From positions 1-57,737 of the forward strand of contig CBFCZV010000016.1 in NCBI GenBank assembly GCA_965602855.1: 57,737 bases of DNA, in the 5' to 3' direction. The stretch comes from LH-M37 sp965602855 (GTDB lineage: Bacteria > Pseudomonadota > Gammaproteobacteria > SZUA-229). The notes below the pieces were generated by a model. The model ran no database searches. It was not told the DNA's origin and saw nothing but the letters and a program-made list of their open reading frames with translations. The position numbers were made by a program, and so were the translations under genes. This document shows, piece after piece, positions 15,099 through 22,646 of the stretch; positions within the stretch are counted from its first letter, which is position 1; each line of letters starts with the position of its first letter.

Positions 15099-16115
15099 TT
15101 ATTGCCATGGGCGGTGATAGGCGCCCAGTGTTGTCTGCGAGCCTTCGGATACTTCCTGTAAAGCTTCCATCCACGCTGCCTGTGGTTGGTAATGCTCAGG
15201 ATCTTTATGGCAGGCATCGAGTGCTTCTCGCCAGACTTTTGAAACTTTTTCGATGTAAGCAGGGCTTCGTTGACGGCCTTCAATTTTAATCGCGGCAACA
15301 CCTGCTTTCTGTAATTCGGGAAGCAGCGCCATTGTGTTCAGGCTGGTGGGTTCTTCGATGGCGTGGTAGGTATTCTGACCTACGTTGAAGCGACCCTTGC
15401 ATAAAGTTGGATAGCCCGCAGATTCGTCTTTACCGTGGACGTCGATCAAAACATCATTGAGTCGAGTTTCAAGACCTGTATCGGTTTCTTTCCACTGCAC
15501 CGCGCTGGCGGGTGAGCAGGCACCAAAGGTGTTGGGTGATTGCCCGGTTACATAGGAGGACAACAGGCAGCGACCTTCGACCATAACGCACAGGCTACCG
15601 AAGCCAAAAACTTCTATCGGCACCGGACTGCTTTCTGCCACGGATTTAATTTGTTTCAGAGAAAGTACACGCGGCACCACAGCGCGTTGAATATTAAAAT
15701 GCCGGTGGTAAAAATCAATCGATTCCTGACTGGTTGCCGAACCCTGTACAGAAAGATGCAGACGAAGATCGGGCCAGCGCTCGGAGGCGTAATCCATAAC
15801 GCCAATGTCTGCCAGTATCAGCGCATCGACACCGAGTTCAGCGGCATGGTCAACCGCATCCTGCCAGCGTTTCCAGCCAGAGGGTTGTGGAAAGGTATTG
15901 ATGGCGACAAAGACTTTACTATCATGTTGGTGCGCATAAGAGATGCCTTCCTGTGCACGTTTGTCATTAAAATTGAGACCCGCAAAATGACGGGCGTTGG
16001 TATCGTCTTTAAAGCCGATATAAACCGCATCGGCACCATTATTAACGGCTATTTTTAGCGAGGGTAAATTGCCGGCGGGGCAGACAAGTTCCATGGTGTT
16101 ATTTTGGTCGGTCAT
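15099..16115 (-). CDS. ubiU: UbiU, O2-independent ubiquinone hydroxylation subunit
   Basis: A 338-residue U32-family protein. Counting from the internal MELVCPAGN start, the four Cys fall at 169, 176, 193 and 232 (GSLC, GRC, GAC and TLC), the positions known as the Fe-S ligands in the E. coli protein. The start at 16115 adds seven residues and has a weak GGAT ribosome site; 16094 is the alternative. It lies directly after the radical SAM gene and before ubiV, so it is clearly in one operon. Confidence 0.93.
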   Translation of the reverse strand: MTDQNNTMELVCPAGNLPSLKIAVNNGADAVYIGFKDDTNARHFAGLNFNDKRAQEGISYAHQHDSKVFVAINTFPQPSGWKRWQDAVDHAAELGVDALILADIGVMDYASERWPDLRLHLSVQGSATSQESIDFYHRHFNIQRAVVPRVLSLKQIKSVAESSPVPIEVFGFGSLCVMVEGRCLLSSYVTGQSPNTFGACSPASAVQWKETDTGLETRLNDVLIDVHGKDESAGYPTLCKGRFNVGQNTYHAIEEPTSLNTMALLPELQKAGVAAIKIEGRQRSPAYIEKVSKVWREALDACHKDPEHYQPQAAWMEALQEVSEGSQTTLGAYHRPWQ

Positions 16116-16122
16116 CTTGATC

Positions 16123-17079
16123 TTATCCAGCGACAATCTGTGAGTATTTGTTGGCTTCATCAATCAATGGTGGCGCATTATAAAAGTGCCCGCGTTTCTC
16201 AAGCTCTTCGGCAATCAGATTTAGTGGTAACCATTTTTTTGAACACCAGCCGGGTGCTAGTAAAATATCTTCTGAGGCGGTTGCCGTTAGTCGGTGATAA
16301 ATGATGTCTGGCGGTGTTTGTTGTATCAGATCAGCGGCAACCTGGACGTATCCATCCTGGCTTAGCGGCTTATATTCACCACGACGCCACTCATTGGCGA
16401 GCTGCGTGCCTTTGACGACATGCAGTGGGTGCAATTTGAGACCATCGACACCGAGTTCAAGCACTCGATCCAGCGTGGTTTCATAATGTTTTTCATTTTC
16501 ACCAGGCAGGCCGATGATTAAATGTGTGCATACCTGCAAGCCGCGTTGCCGAGCCCGCTCCAGTGTTGAACGATAAGCTTCAAAACCATGGCCACGATTG
16601 ACGCGATCCAGGGTTTCATCGAATGAGGACTGCAGACCCAGCTCCAGCCAGACCTCGTAGCCTTTGTTCTGGTAATCAGCTAGCAGGTCTAATACCGAGT
16701 CGGCGACGCAATCGGGGCGGGTGCCGACGGCCAGTCCGATGACATCGGGTTCTGCGAGTGCCGAGTTGTACTGCTGCTTGAGCAATTCGGTTTCAGCGTA
16801 GGTGTTAGTGTAAGCCTGAAAATAAGCGATGTATTTACGCGCCCCGGTACGTTTCCGGGTGATGAACTTGCCAGCGTCAATTTGTTGTTTAATTTCAGCA
16901 GGTTGTCGACCATTGGGGCTGAATGAGACGTTATTGCAGAACGTGCAGCCGCCAATGCCCAGGCTGCCATCCCGGTTAGGGCAGGTAAAACTGGCATCGA
17001 TGGAAACTTTATGCACACGCTCACCATAACGGTTGAGCATAGCCTGTCCAAAAGTATTGACGTGGTTTGCGAGGTTCAA
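16123..17079 (-). CDS. TIGR01212 (YhcC-like) radical SAM protein
   Basis: A 318-residue radical SAM protein. CPNRDGSLGIGGCTFC (about residues 32-47) carries the cluster Cys in the spacing of the YhcC/TIGR01212 family, followed by HLIIGLPGE. The substrate is unknown. A TTG start at 17079 is chosen because NTFGQAMLNRYGERVHK then aligns with the family N-terminus; the next ATG would lose part of it. It is the first gene of the ubiU/V operon and ends 7 bases before ubiU begins, with an FNR-type box about 97 bases upstream. Confidence 0.88.
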   Translation of the reverse strand: MNLANHVNTFGQAMLNRYGERVHKVSIDASFTCPNRDGSLGIGGCTFCNNVSFSPNGRQPAEIKQQIDAGKFITRKRTGARKYIAYFQAYTNTYAETELLKQQYNSALAEPDVIGLAVGTRPDCVADSVLDLLADYQNKGYEVWLELGLQSSFDETLDRVNRGHGFEAYRSTLERARQRGLQVCTHLIIGLPGENEKHYETTLDRVLELGVDGLKLHPLHVVKGTQLANEWRRGEYKPLSQDGYVQVAADLIQQTPPDIIYHRLTATASEDILLAPGWCSKKWLPLNLIAEELEKRGHFYNAPPLIDEANKYSQIVAG

Positions 17080-17175
17080 GGTATCTACTATCTGAATTTA
17101 ACGGACGGAGGTTAACAGGCTTCTTGGCCCGAGTTAATAGTGAGTTTCGCTTTTCAATTAGAAGCCGTTGTAAGG

Positions 17176-17189
17176 TTGATATAGGTCAA
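17176..17189. promoter_or_regulatory. FNR/ANR/DNR-type box upstream of ubiU/V operon
   Basis: TTGATATAGGTCAA matches TTGAT-N4-RTCAA without a mismatch. It lies 97 bases before the start of the leftward radical SAM-ubiU-ubiV-dioxygenase operon. UbiU/V/T genes are known to be oxygen-controlled through Fnr in E. coli, so activation under low O2 is a reasonable inference. Confidence 0.7.
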
Positions 17190-17260
17190 TTCGTTGATGC
17201 TTTGAATTGGATTGATTCTGATTTTAAATGAGTACTATTTGTAACTACGCAGATGGTGGT

Positions 17261-18220
17261 CTATTTGTCAGCCGCCTCATCAGAAAAATACGAATCGCCG
17301 AACAGCTGTTTTAAAGCATTGATGCGATCGAGTGCGGCTGCTGTCAGTCTTTGAGCACCAAGCATGACGGCCTCATCAGAGTTGGTTTCAACGATGGCGT
17401 CGTAGAAGGCGAAGCTCTGGTCACAGTAAGCGTGTATACGTTTCAGTCTTAAGTCGTTGTTATTAAGACCTTTTTCAATTTCTGCATGGTATGACTTAAT
17501 TTTCTCAATAGCTCTGCTGATGTCTTCACTGGCTGAAGATCCATGATCCAGCGCCTTTTCATTGTTTGCAATTTGCTGCCTGATTTCCCTGATGATTGGA
17601 TCAATCTCAGCGGAGTTTTTGGCGATGATATCAATCTCATCGGCCAGATAATGGTCGATATAAATCGCAGCGGTTAACAGGTCAGTTTCATTATGGATGG
17701 TTCTTGGGTCGAGTTTTGGCTCAACAGTGCTGGCTTCTCGCTCAGCGTGGTAAGCACGTCGTCGTTCTGCTCTAAGCAGGGCTGCGTGCCCCAGTTCCTC
17801 ACGTGCCAGAATTTCGGCGTATTTGCGAATTTCTTCGTTTTTTGTCTCTGCCACTACGTGGGTATAAAAACTAAAGGCGATTTCCTCGTTATGAACGGCA
17901 AAGGCCAGTGCCCGATAGGGGGTGCTGAAGTGAGGGTCGCGTGCTTCATCACTGTAAGTTGTTGAAATATTAGGATCTTTCCAGCGAACAGGGCCGATTT
18001 CATGATTCTCATCGATACCTTCCTGCTTCATCCATTTCTGCAGTAAATCTTCATGTTCCTGTTCTTCGGCCACCATGCGTTCAAACAGGGCAGCGGCAGA
18101 TTTATTGCCACATTTGTGCATTTTTTCAGCTAGATCAGTGTAGCGCCGGATGGCTTCACGTTCGGCCTGTAGCGCAATAGACATCAGGTCTCCAGTGGTT
18201 TTTACATTGCCAGTTAACAT
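17261..18220 (-). CDS. Ferritin-like (rubrerythrin-type) diiron protein with extra C-terminal helical region
   Basis: A 319-residue soluble protein. The first about 165 residues are a four-helix ferritin-like bundle with two Glu/ExxH half-sites: EREAIRRY and EEQEH, then NEEIAFSFY and REELGH. There is no rubredoxin Cys motif. The remaining about 150 residues are helical, begin near DLLTAAIYIDHYLADEIDI, and match no domain I know. The ATG at 18220 follows TTTGAGGT. The gene is divergent from nosR and shares the region with an FNR-type box at 18269. Peroxide or NO scavenging is a family-based guess. Confidence 0.75.
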   Translation of the reverse strand: MLTGNVKTTGDLMSIALQAEREAIRRYTDLAEKMHKCGNKSAAALFERMVAEEQEHEDLLQKWMKQEGIDENHEIGPVRWKDPNISTTYSDEARDPHFSTPYRALAFAVHNEEIAFSFYTHVVAETKNEEIRKYAEILAREELGHAALLRAERRRAYHAEREASTVEPKLDPRTIHNETDLLTAAIYIDHYLADEIDIIAKNSAEIDPIIREIRQQIANNEKALDHGSSASEDISRAIEKIKSYHAEIEKGLNNNDLRLKRIHAYCDQSFAFYDAIVETNSDEAVMLGAQRLTAAALDRINALKQLFGDSYFSDEAADK

Positions 18221-18268
18221 GCTTGTTGCTACCTCAAAGTTAAAATTTAAGCAGGTTTTGATTTTTAC

Positions 18269-18282
18269 TTGATTTGTATCAT
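18269..18282. promoter_or_regulatory. FNR/DNR-type box in the nosR / ferritin-like divergent promoter
   Basis: TTGATTTGTATCAT fits TTGAT-N4-ATCAA with one mismatch in the last base. Its centre is about 41.5 bases from a plausible leftward start site that would lie 14 bases before the ferritin-like ATG. It is about 127 bases before the nosR ATG at 18409. It could drive either or both genes under low O2 or NO. Confidence 0.65.
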
Positions 18283-18294
18283 GTCGACTGTGCC

Positions 18295-18357
18295 AAATGA
18301 CGCACATTGGATGGACACAATGTGTATCATATAGCATGCGACGAAATGACGCACATT
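18295..18357. repeat. Direct repeat and palindrome upstream of nosR (operator candidate)
   Basis: A 14-base sequence AAATGACGCACATT occurs identically at 18295-18308 and 18344-18357. Between them is the palindrome ACACAATGTGT (18315-18325). The shared half-site CACATT/AATGTG thus appears three times in 56 bases. Such a cluster suggests a regulator binding site just upstream of nosR. Confidence 0.55.
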
Positions 18358-18408
18358 AGACGTAATACTACGAGAATAGTCCACAAGATTTTAGAGCTTT
18401 TGATCTAC

Positions 18409-20643
18409 ATGCTACACAACCCTGTTAAAACACATGCACGTCATATGTGTTCTATCCACACTCTCCAGCTTATTTTCTTACTGCTGCTTATGCAGTGCCT
18501 GTTTGTCGCTACTGCTCATGCGGATTCAGAGCTGCCACGTTTACTCGAAGGTATCAGTGCTGAGGAATTTTTCCCTGGAGCAGATAAATTGGCTGAGCCA
18601 GAAGGTGATCCTGTTGTTGTGGCTGCGTTTAAACAGGATCAACAGCTCGGTTATGTCTTTTTAACTTCAGATTATGTGAATTCAACCGGCTATTCGGGTA
18701 AACCGATACACCAGCTCGTTGCCATAGACATGCAGGGCGTCATACAGAAAGTTTTACTGGTTGAGCATCACGAACCCATCGTGCTGGTTGGTATCCCTGA
18801 AAAACGCATCGTCGCGGTGCTCGATGATTATCAAGGCATGGATGTTGGCAAACTGGTGGGGGGCACGCTGGATCATAAGGTCGATATTGTTACCGGTGCT
18901 ACTGTGACTGTCATGGTGATGGATGACAATATCCTGCACGGTGCCGTCAAAGTCGCTCGAAATTACGGTCTGGCAGGACTCAAACAGAAGCGCAAGTCAA
19001 CCGGCCCGATTGCAACGGTTAATTCAGAAATCAATGTTATCAAGAACTGGCAGGAACTAATTGATGAAGGTTCAGTGCAACCACTGAAAATCAGTTTAGA
19101 ACAAATTAATAAGGCTTTTGCAGAGTCTGGTGAGCCGCTGGCACTTGAGTTCCCCGAAGTTGGTGAAGCCGGTGAAGTATTTGTCGAGCTATACGGTGCG
19201 GTTGTTTCTATACCCAGTATCGGTCGTAGCCTGCTGGGTGTGCATGAGTACCGTAATCTTGAGAAAAAATTACAACCGGGAGAGCAGGCGATTCTTCTGG
19301 CGGGTGAGGGTCGTTTCTCATTCAAGGGTTCGGGTTATGTTCGTGGCGGTATTTTTGACCGTTTCCAGATTATCCAGGGTGATAGTTCCATTCGTTTTAA
19401 TGATGGCTACCATAAACGTCTGCGTAAAATAGCCGCTGATGGTGCGCCCGAGTTGAAAGATGTAGATTTATTTAGAACCCCGGCTGATTTGAAATTTGAT
19501 GCCGCATCGCCCTGGAAACTGGAGTTACTGGTAGGTCGTGATATTGGCCCGACCAGAAAGACCTTTCTGACTTTTGATCTTAATTACAAAACGCCAGATG
19601 CCTACCTGAACTTCACCAAAGTTGAGGTGCAGGATAAACAGGCATCTCTGGAAGATGGCATGGCTCAAAAACCTGAGCCTATCTGGAAAAAAATGTGGAA
19701 GCTTAAAACGTCTGAGGTGATCGTACTCAGCATCGCATTATTCGCCCTGACGATGATTTTCTTTTTCCAGGACTGGTTGACCAGGCGGCCCAAGCTGGCT
19801 GATCGAGTTCGTATTGGTTTCCTCATCTTTACCCTGTTTGGTATTGGCTGGTATTTGAATGCTCAGTTGTCTGTGGTAAATATTCTGGCCATGTTTAATG
19901 CATTGGTGAGTGGTTTTGACTGGGGCTACTTCCTGATGGAGCCGCTGATTTTCGTTCTCTGGAGCGCAGTTGCAGCATCTTTATTGTTCTGGGGTCGTGG
20001 TCCTTTCTGTGGCTGGTTATGTCCTTTTGGTGCATTGCAGGAGTTGCTCAATCGAATCGCTAAGGTATTTAGCGTTAAACAGTACATCGTGCCGTGGTTT
20101 ATTCATGAGCGCGTCTGGGCTTTTAAATATTTAATTTTCCTTGCATTATTTGGGGTTTCATTGTATTCATTGGAATGGGCAGAGCGACTGGCTGAGATTG
20201 AACCTTTTAAGACGGCTATTATCTTAAAATTTGTGCGTGAATGGCCTTACGTGATTTTTGCGCTGGTGATATTGATCCCCGGCTTATTCATCGAACGCTT
20301 TTATTGCCGGTATTTATGCCCAATGGGTGCAGCGCTGGCTATCCCGGGCAGAATGCGTATGTTCTCCTGGCTCAAGCGTTATAACGAATGTGGTACCCCA
20401 TGTCAGCGTTGCAGTAATGAATGCATGGTTCAGGCGATACACCCTGAGGGCGATATTAATGTAAACGAGTGTCTATACTGCCTTCATTGTCAGGTGGTTT
20501 ACTCGGATGATCAGGCTTGTCCGGTCATGATACAGAAGCGTTTGAAGAAACAACGCCAGACTGCTCGTTCTGCGGCGGTTGATGGCAAAGGAGAATCAGT
20601 GATAGCTAAGGAGCTTAAGCAGGTAGAGGTAGAAGTAAAATAA
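18409..20643 (+). CDS. nosR: NosR, flavin- and Fe-S-containing electron donor/regulator for N2O reductase
   Basis: A 744-residue membrane protein needed for nos expression and for electron delivery to NosZ. In order it has a signal segment (about residues 14-38), a periplasmic FMN-binding domain with TGATVT (flavin-linked Thr), a membrane part of about five to six helices from about residue 430, two CxxxCP motifs (CGWLCP, CRYLCP) and a C-terminal ferredoxin-like part with CGTPCQRC and CLYCLHC. The ATG at 18409 gives the best signal sequence; 18445 is an alternative. It heads nosRZDFYL. Confidence 0.96.
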   Translation: MLHNPVKTHARHMCSIHTLQLIFLLLLMQCLFVATAHADSELPRLLEGISAEEFFPGADKLAEPEGDPVVVAAFKQDQQLGYVFLTSDYVNSTGYSGKPIHQLVAIDMQGVIQKVLLVEHHEPIVLVGIPEKRIVAVLDDYQGMDVGKLVGGTLDHKVDIVTGATVTVMVMDDNILHGAVKVARNYGLAGLKQKRKSTGPIATVNSEINVIKNWQELIDEGSVQPLKISLEQINKAFAESGEPLALEFPEVGEAGEVFVELYGAVVSIPSIGRSLLGVHEYRNLEKKLQPGEQAILLAGEGRFSFKGSGYVRGGIFDRFQIIQGDSSIRFNDGYHKRLRKIAADGAPELKDVDLFRTPADLKFDAASPWKLELLVGRDIGPTRKTFLTFDLNYKTPDAYLNFTKVEVQDKQASLEDGMAQKPEPIWKKMWKLKTSEVIVLSIALFALTMIFFFQDWLTRRPKLADRVRIGFLIFTLFGIGWYLNAQLSVVNILAMFNALVSGFDWGYFLMEPLIFVLWSAVAASLLFWGRGPFCGWLCPFGALQELLNRIAKVFSVKQYIVPWFIHERVWAFKYLIFLALFGVSLYSLEWAERLAEIEPFKTAIILKFVREWPYVIFALVILIPGLFIERFYCRYLCPMGAALAIPGRMRMFSWLKRYNECGTPCQRCSNECMVQAIHPEGDINVNECLYCLHCQVVYSDDQACPVMIQKRLKKQRQTARSAAVDGKGESVIAKELKQVEVEVK

Positions 20644-20663
20644 AAATTTATATTAGTAATAGT

Positions 20664-20721
20664 CTCTGGCTTAGGTCAGAGGTTGATTGATCCGCCCACA
20701 TGAAGTGGGCTCATTAATGAG
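20664..20721 (+). promoter_or_regulatory. Hairpins in the nosR-nosZ spacer
   Basis: CTCTG...CAGAG, then GCCCAC-ATGAA-GTGGGC (20694-20710), then the palindrome CTCATTAATGAG (20710-20721), which runs into the nosZ ribosome site GAGGAG. No T-run follows, so this is more likely an mRNA stabiliser, processing site or translation control than a terminator. Confidence 0.45.
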
Positions 20722-20731
20722 GAGTTAAATA

Positions 20732-22639
20732 ATGGGAAATAATAATGAAACAACAGGCATTACCCGTCGCCAGCTACTCGGCGGTTCTGCCAAGCTAACT
20801 GCACTAGCGGGTGCTGCTGGTCTGGCTGGTTTAGCTGGTATGACACCTAAAGCGGCGATAGCTTCATCAAAAAATAGAGCTCACGTAGGTCCTGGTGATC
20901 TGGATGAGTACTATGGTTTCTGGAGTAGTGGTCAGGCGGGTGAATTGCGTGTTCTGGGTATCCCTTCAATGCGTGAACTGGTACGTGTACCTGTATTCAA
21001 CCGCTGTAGTGCTTCTGGTTGGGGTGCAACTAACGAGAGTCGTAAAATTTTACGTGAAGGCCTTTTGCCAGAAACGAAAAAATTCCTCGATTCTGGAAAT
21101 CGTGGTGGCGTCTGGTTGAATGGTGACTTGCATCATCCGCATATGTCATTCACTGATGGTACTTACGATGGTCGCTATTTGTTCATGAACGACAAGGCTA
21201 ACACTCGTGTTGCTCGTGTACGTTGTGACGTGATGAAATGTGACAAGATCATCGAAATTCCAAATGCCTGTGATATTCACGGTTTGCGTCCTCAAAAATA
21301 CCCACGTACTGGTTATGTATTTGCCAATGGCGAGCATCGTGTACCTATCCCTAATGACGGTACTATTCTGGATGAGCCAGAAAAATACCACGCTATTTTC
21401 AGCGCGATTGATGGCGATGAAATGGAAGTTAAATGGCAGGTAATGGTTGACGGTAACCTCGATAACTGTGATGCGGATTATCAGGGTAAGTATGCTTTCT
21501 CTACCTGTTACAACAGTGAAGAAGCCACCAACCTTGCTGGTATGATGGAAAATGAGCGTGACTGGGCTGTTGTTTATGACATCAAGGCTATTGAAGCCGC
21601 AGTTAAGAAAGGCGATTACAAGAAAATTAACGGTGTGCCAGTTATTGATGGCCGTAAAGGTTCTAAGTACACACGTTACATTCCTGTGCCTAACAGCCCT
21701 CATGGTTGTAATACAGCACCTGATGGCATTCATGTGGTATTCAACGGTAAATTATCACCAACAGTGACAGTGATCGACGTTAGAAAACTGCCTGATCTGT
21801 TTAAAGATAAAATCACACCAAAAGATGCCATTGTTGCTGAGCCAGAATTGGGCTTAGGTCCTTTGCATACTGCATTCGACGGTAAAGGTAACTGTTACAC
21901 CACTTTGTTCCTGGATAGCACGGCTGTTAAGTGGAACCTTAAGAAAGCGGTTCAGGCTTATCAGGGTAAAAAAGTTGATCCAATCATTGAAAAGATCGAC
22001 GTTCATTATCAACCAGGTCATAACCATACTTCCATGGGTGAAACTAAGGATGCAGATGGTCAGTGGCTGGTGTCTCTGAACAAATTCTCCAAGGATCGCT
22101 TCATCAATGCCGGACCTTTAAAACCAGAGAACGAGCAGTTGATCGACATCTCTGGTAAACACATGAAGATTGTTCATGATGGTCCATGTTATGCAGAACC
22201 GCATGATGTCATTATCGTCCGCGCTGATGTGGTTAACCCTGATTCTATCTGGAAGAAGAATGACCGTATGTGGGCTGATGTCAGCAAACAGGCCAAGAAA
22301 GATGGCATTAAACTGACAGAAGACTCCAAGATCATTCGTGACGGTAAAAAAGTACGCGTTTATATGACGTCTATTGCACCTAACTTCAGCATGGAGAAAT
22401 TCACGGTGAAACAGGGTGACGAAGTCACGGTTATTGTCAGTAACAATGATGCGATCGATGACCTGACTCATGGCTTTACCATGGCGAACTATGGTGTTGC
22501 TATGGAGATTGGGCCACAGGCTACATCATCGATTACCTTTACGGCTGATCGTGTTGGTGTTCACTGGTTCTACTGTCAGTGGTTCTGTCATGCGCTGCAC
22601 ATGGAAATGCGTGGTCGTATGTTTGTTGAGCCTGCATAG
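20732..22639 (+). CDS. nosZ: NosZ, nitrous oxide reductase (clade I, Tat-exported)
   Basis: A 635-residue periplasmic multicopper enzyme reducing N2O to N2. The N-terminus has a twin-arginine signal (TRRQLLGGSAKLT), which marks clade I. The beta-propeller part carries DLHHPH and other His of the CuZ centre. The C-terminal cupredoxin domain holds the CuA ligands C615, C619, H623 and M626 (CQWFCHALHMEM). The ribosome site AATGAGGAG is strong. It lies 88 bases after nosR. A strong hairpin follows 30 bases after the stop, at the start of nosD. Confidence 0.98.
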   Translation: MGNNNETTGITRRQLLGGSAKLTALAGAAGLAGLAGMTPKAAIASSKNRAHVGPGDLDEYYGFWSSGQAGELRVLGIPSMRELVRVPVFNRCSASGWGATNESRKILREGLLPETKKFLDSGNRGGVWLNGDLHHPHMSFTDGTYDGRYLFMNDKANTRVARVRCDVMKCDKIIEIPNACDIHGLRPQKYPRTGYVFANGEHRVPIPNDGTILDEPEKYHAIFSAIDGDEMEVKWQVMVDGNLDNCDADYQGKYAFSTCYNSEEATNLAGMMENERDWAVVYDIKAIEAAVKKGDYKKINGVPVIDGRKGSKYTRYIPVPNSPHGCNTAPDGIHVVFNGKLSPTVTVIDVRKLPDLFKDKITPKDAIVAEPELGLGPLHTAFDGKGNCYTTLFLDSTAVKWNLKKAVQAYQGKKVDPIIEKIDVHYQPGHNHTSMGETKDADGQWLVSLNKFSKDRFINAGPLKPENEQLIDISGKHMKIVHDGPCYAEPHDVIIVRADVVNPDSIWKKNDRMWADVSKQAKKDGIKLTEDSKIIRDGKKVRVYMTSIAPNFSMEKFTVKQGDEVTVIVSNNDAIDDLTHGFTMANYGVAMEIGPQATSSITFTADRVGVHWFYCQWFCHALHMEMRGRMFVEPA

Positions 22640-22646
22640 TTTTTCT

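Noticed and set aside
15097..15301. N-terminal extension of ubiV beyond residue MQAST
   Set aside because: It overlaps the ubiU coding region in another frame, and UbiV homologues start at the shorter position.
20680..20695. TTGATTGATCC before nosZ as an FNR box
   Set aside because: The second half-site is missing.
21146..21733. Long open frame antisense to nosZ (195 codons)
   Set aside because: It lies wholly within nosZ, and its product has no recognisable motif or ribosome site.
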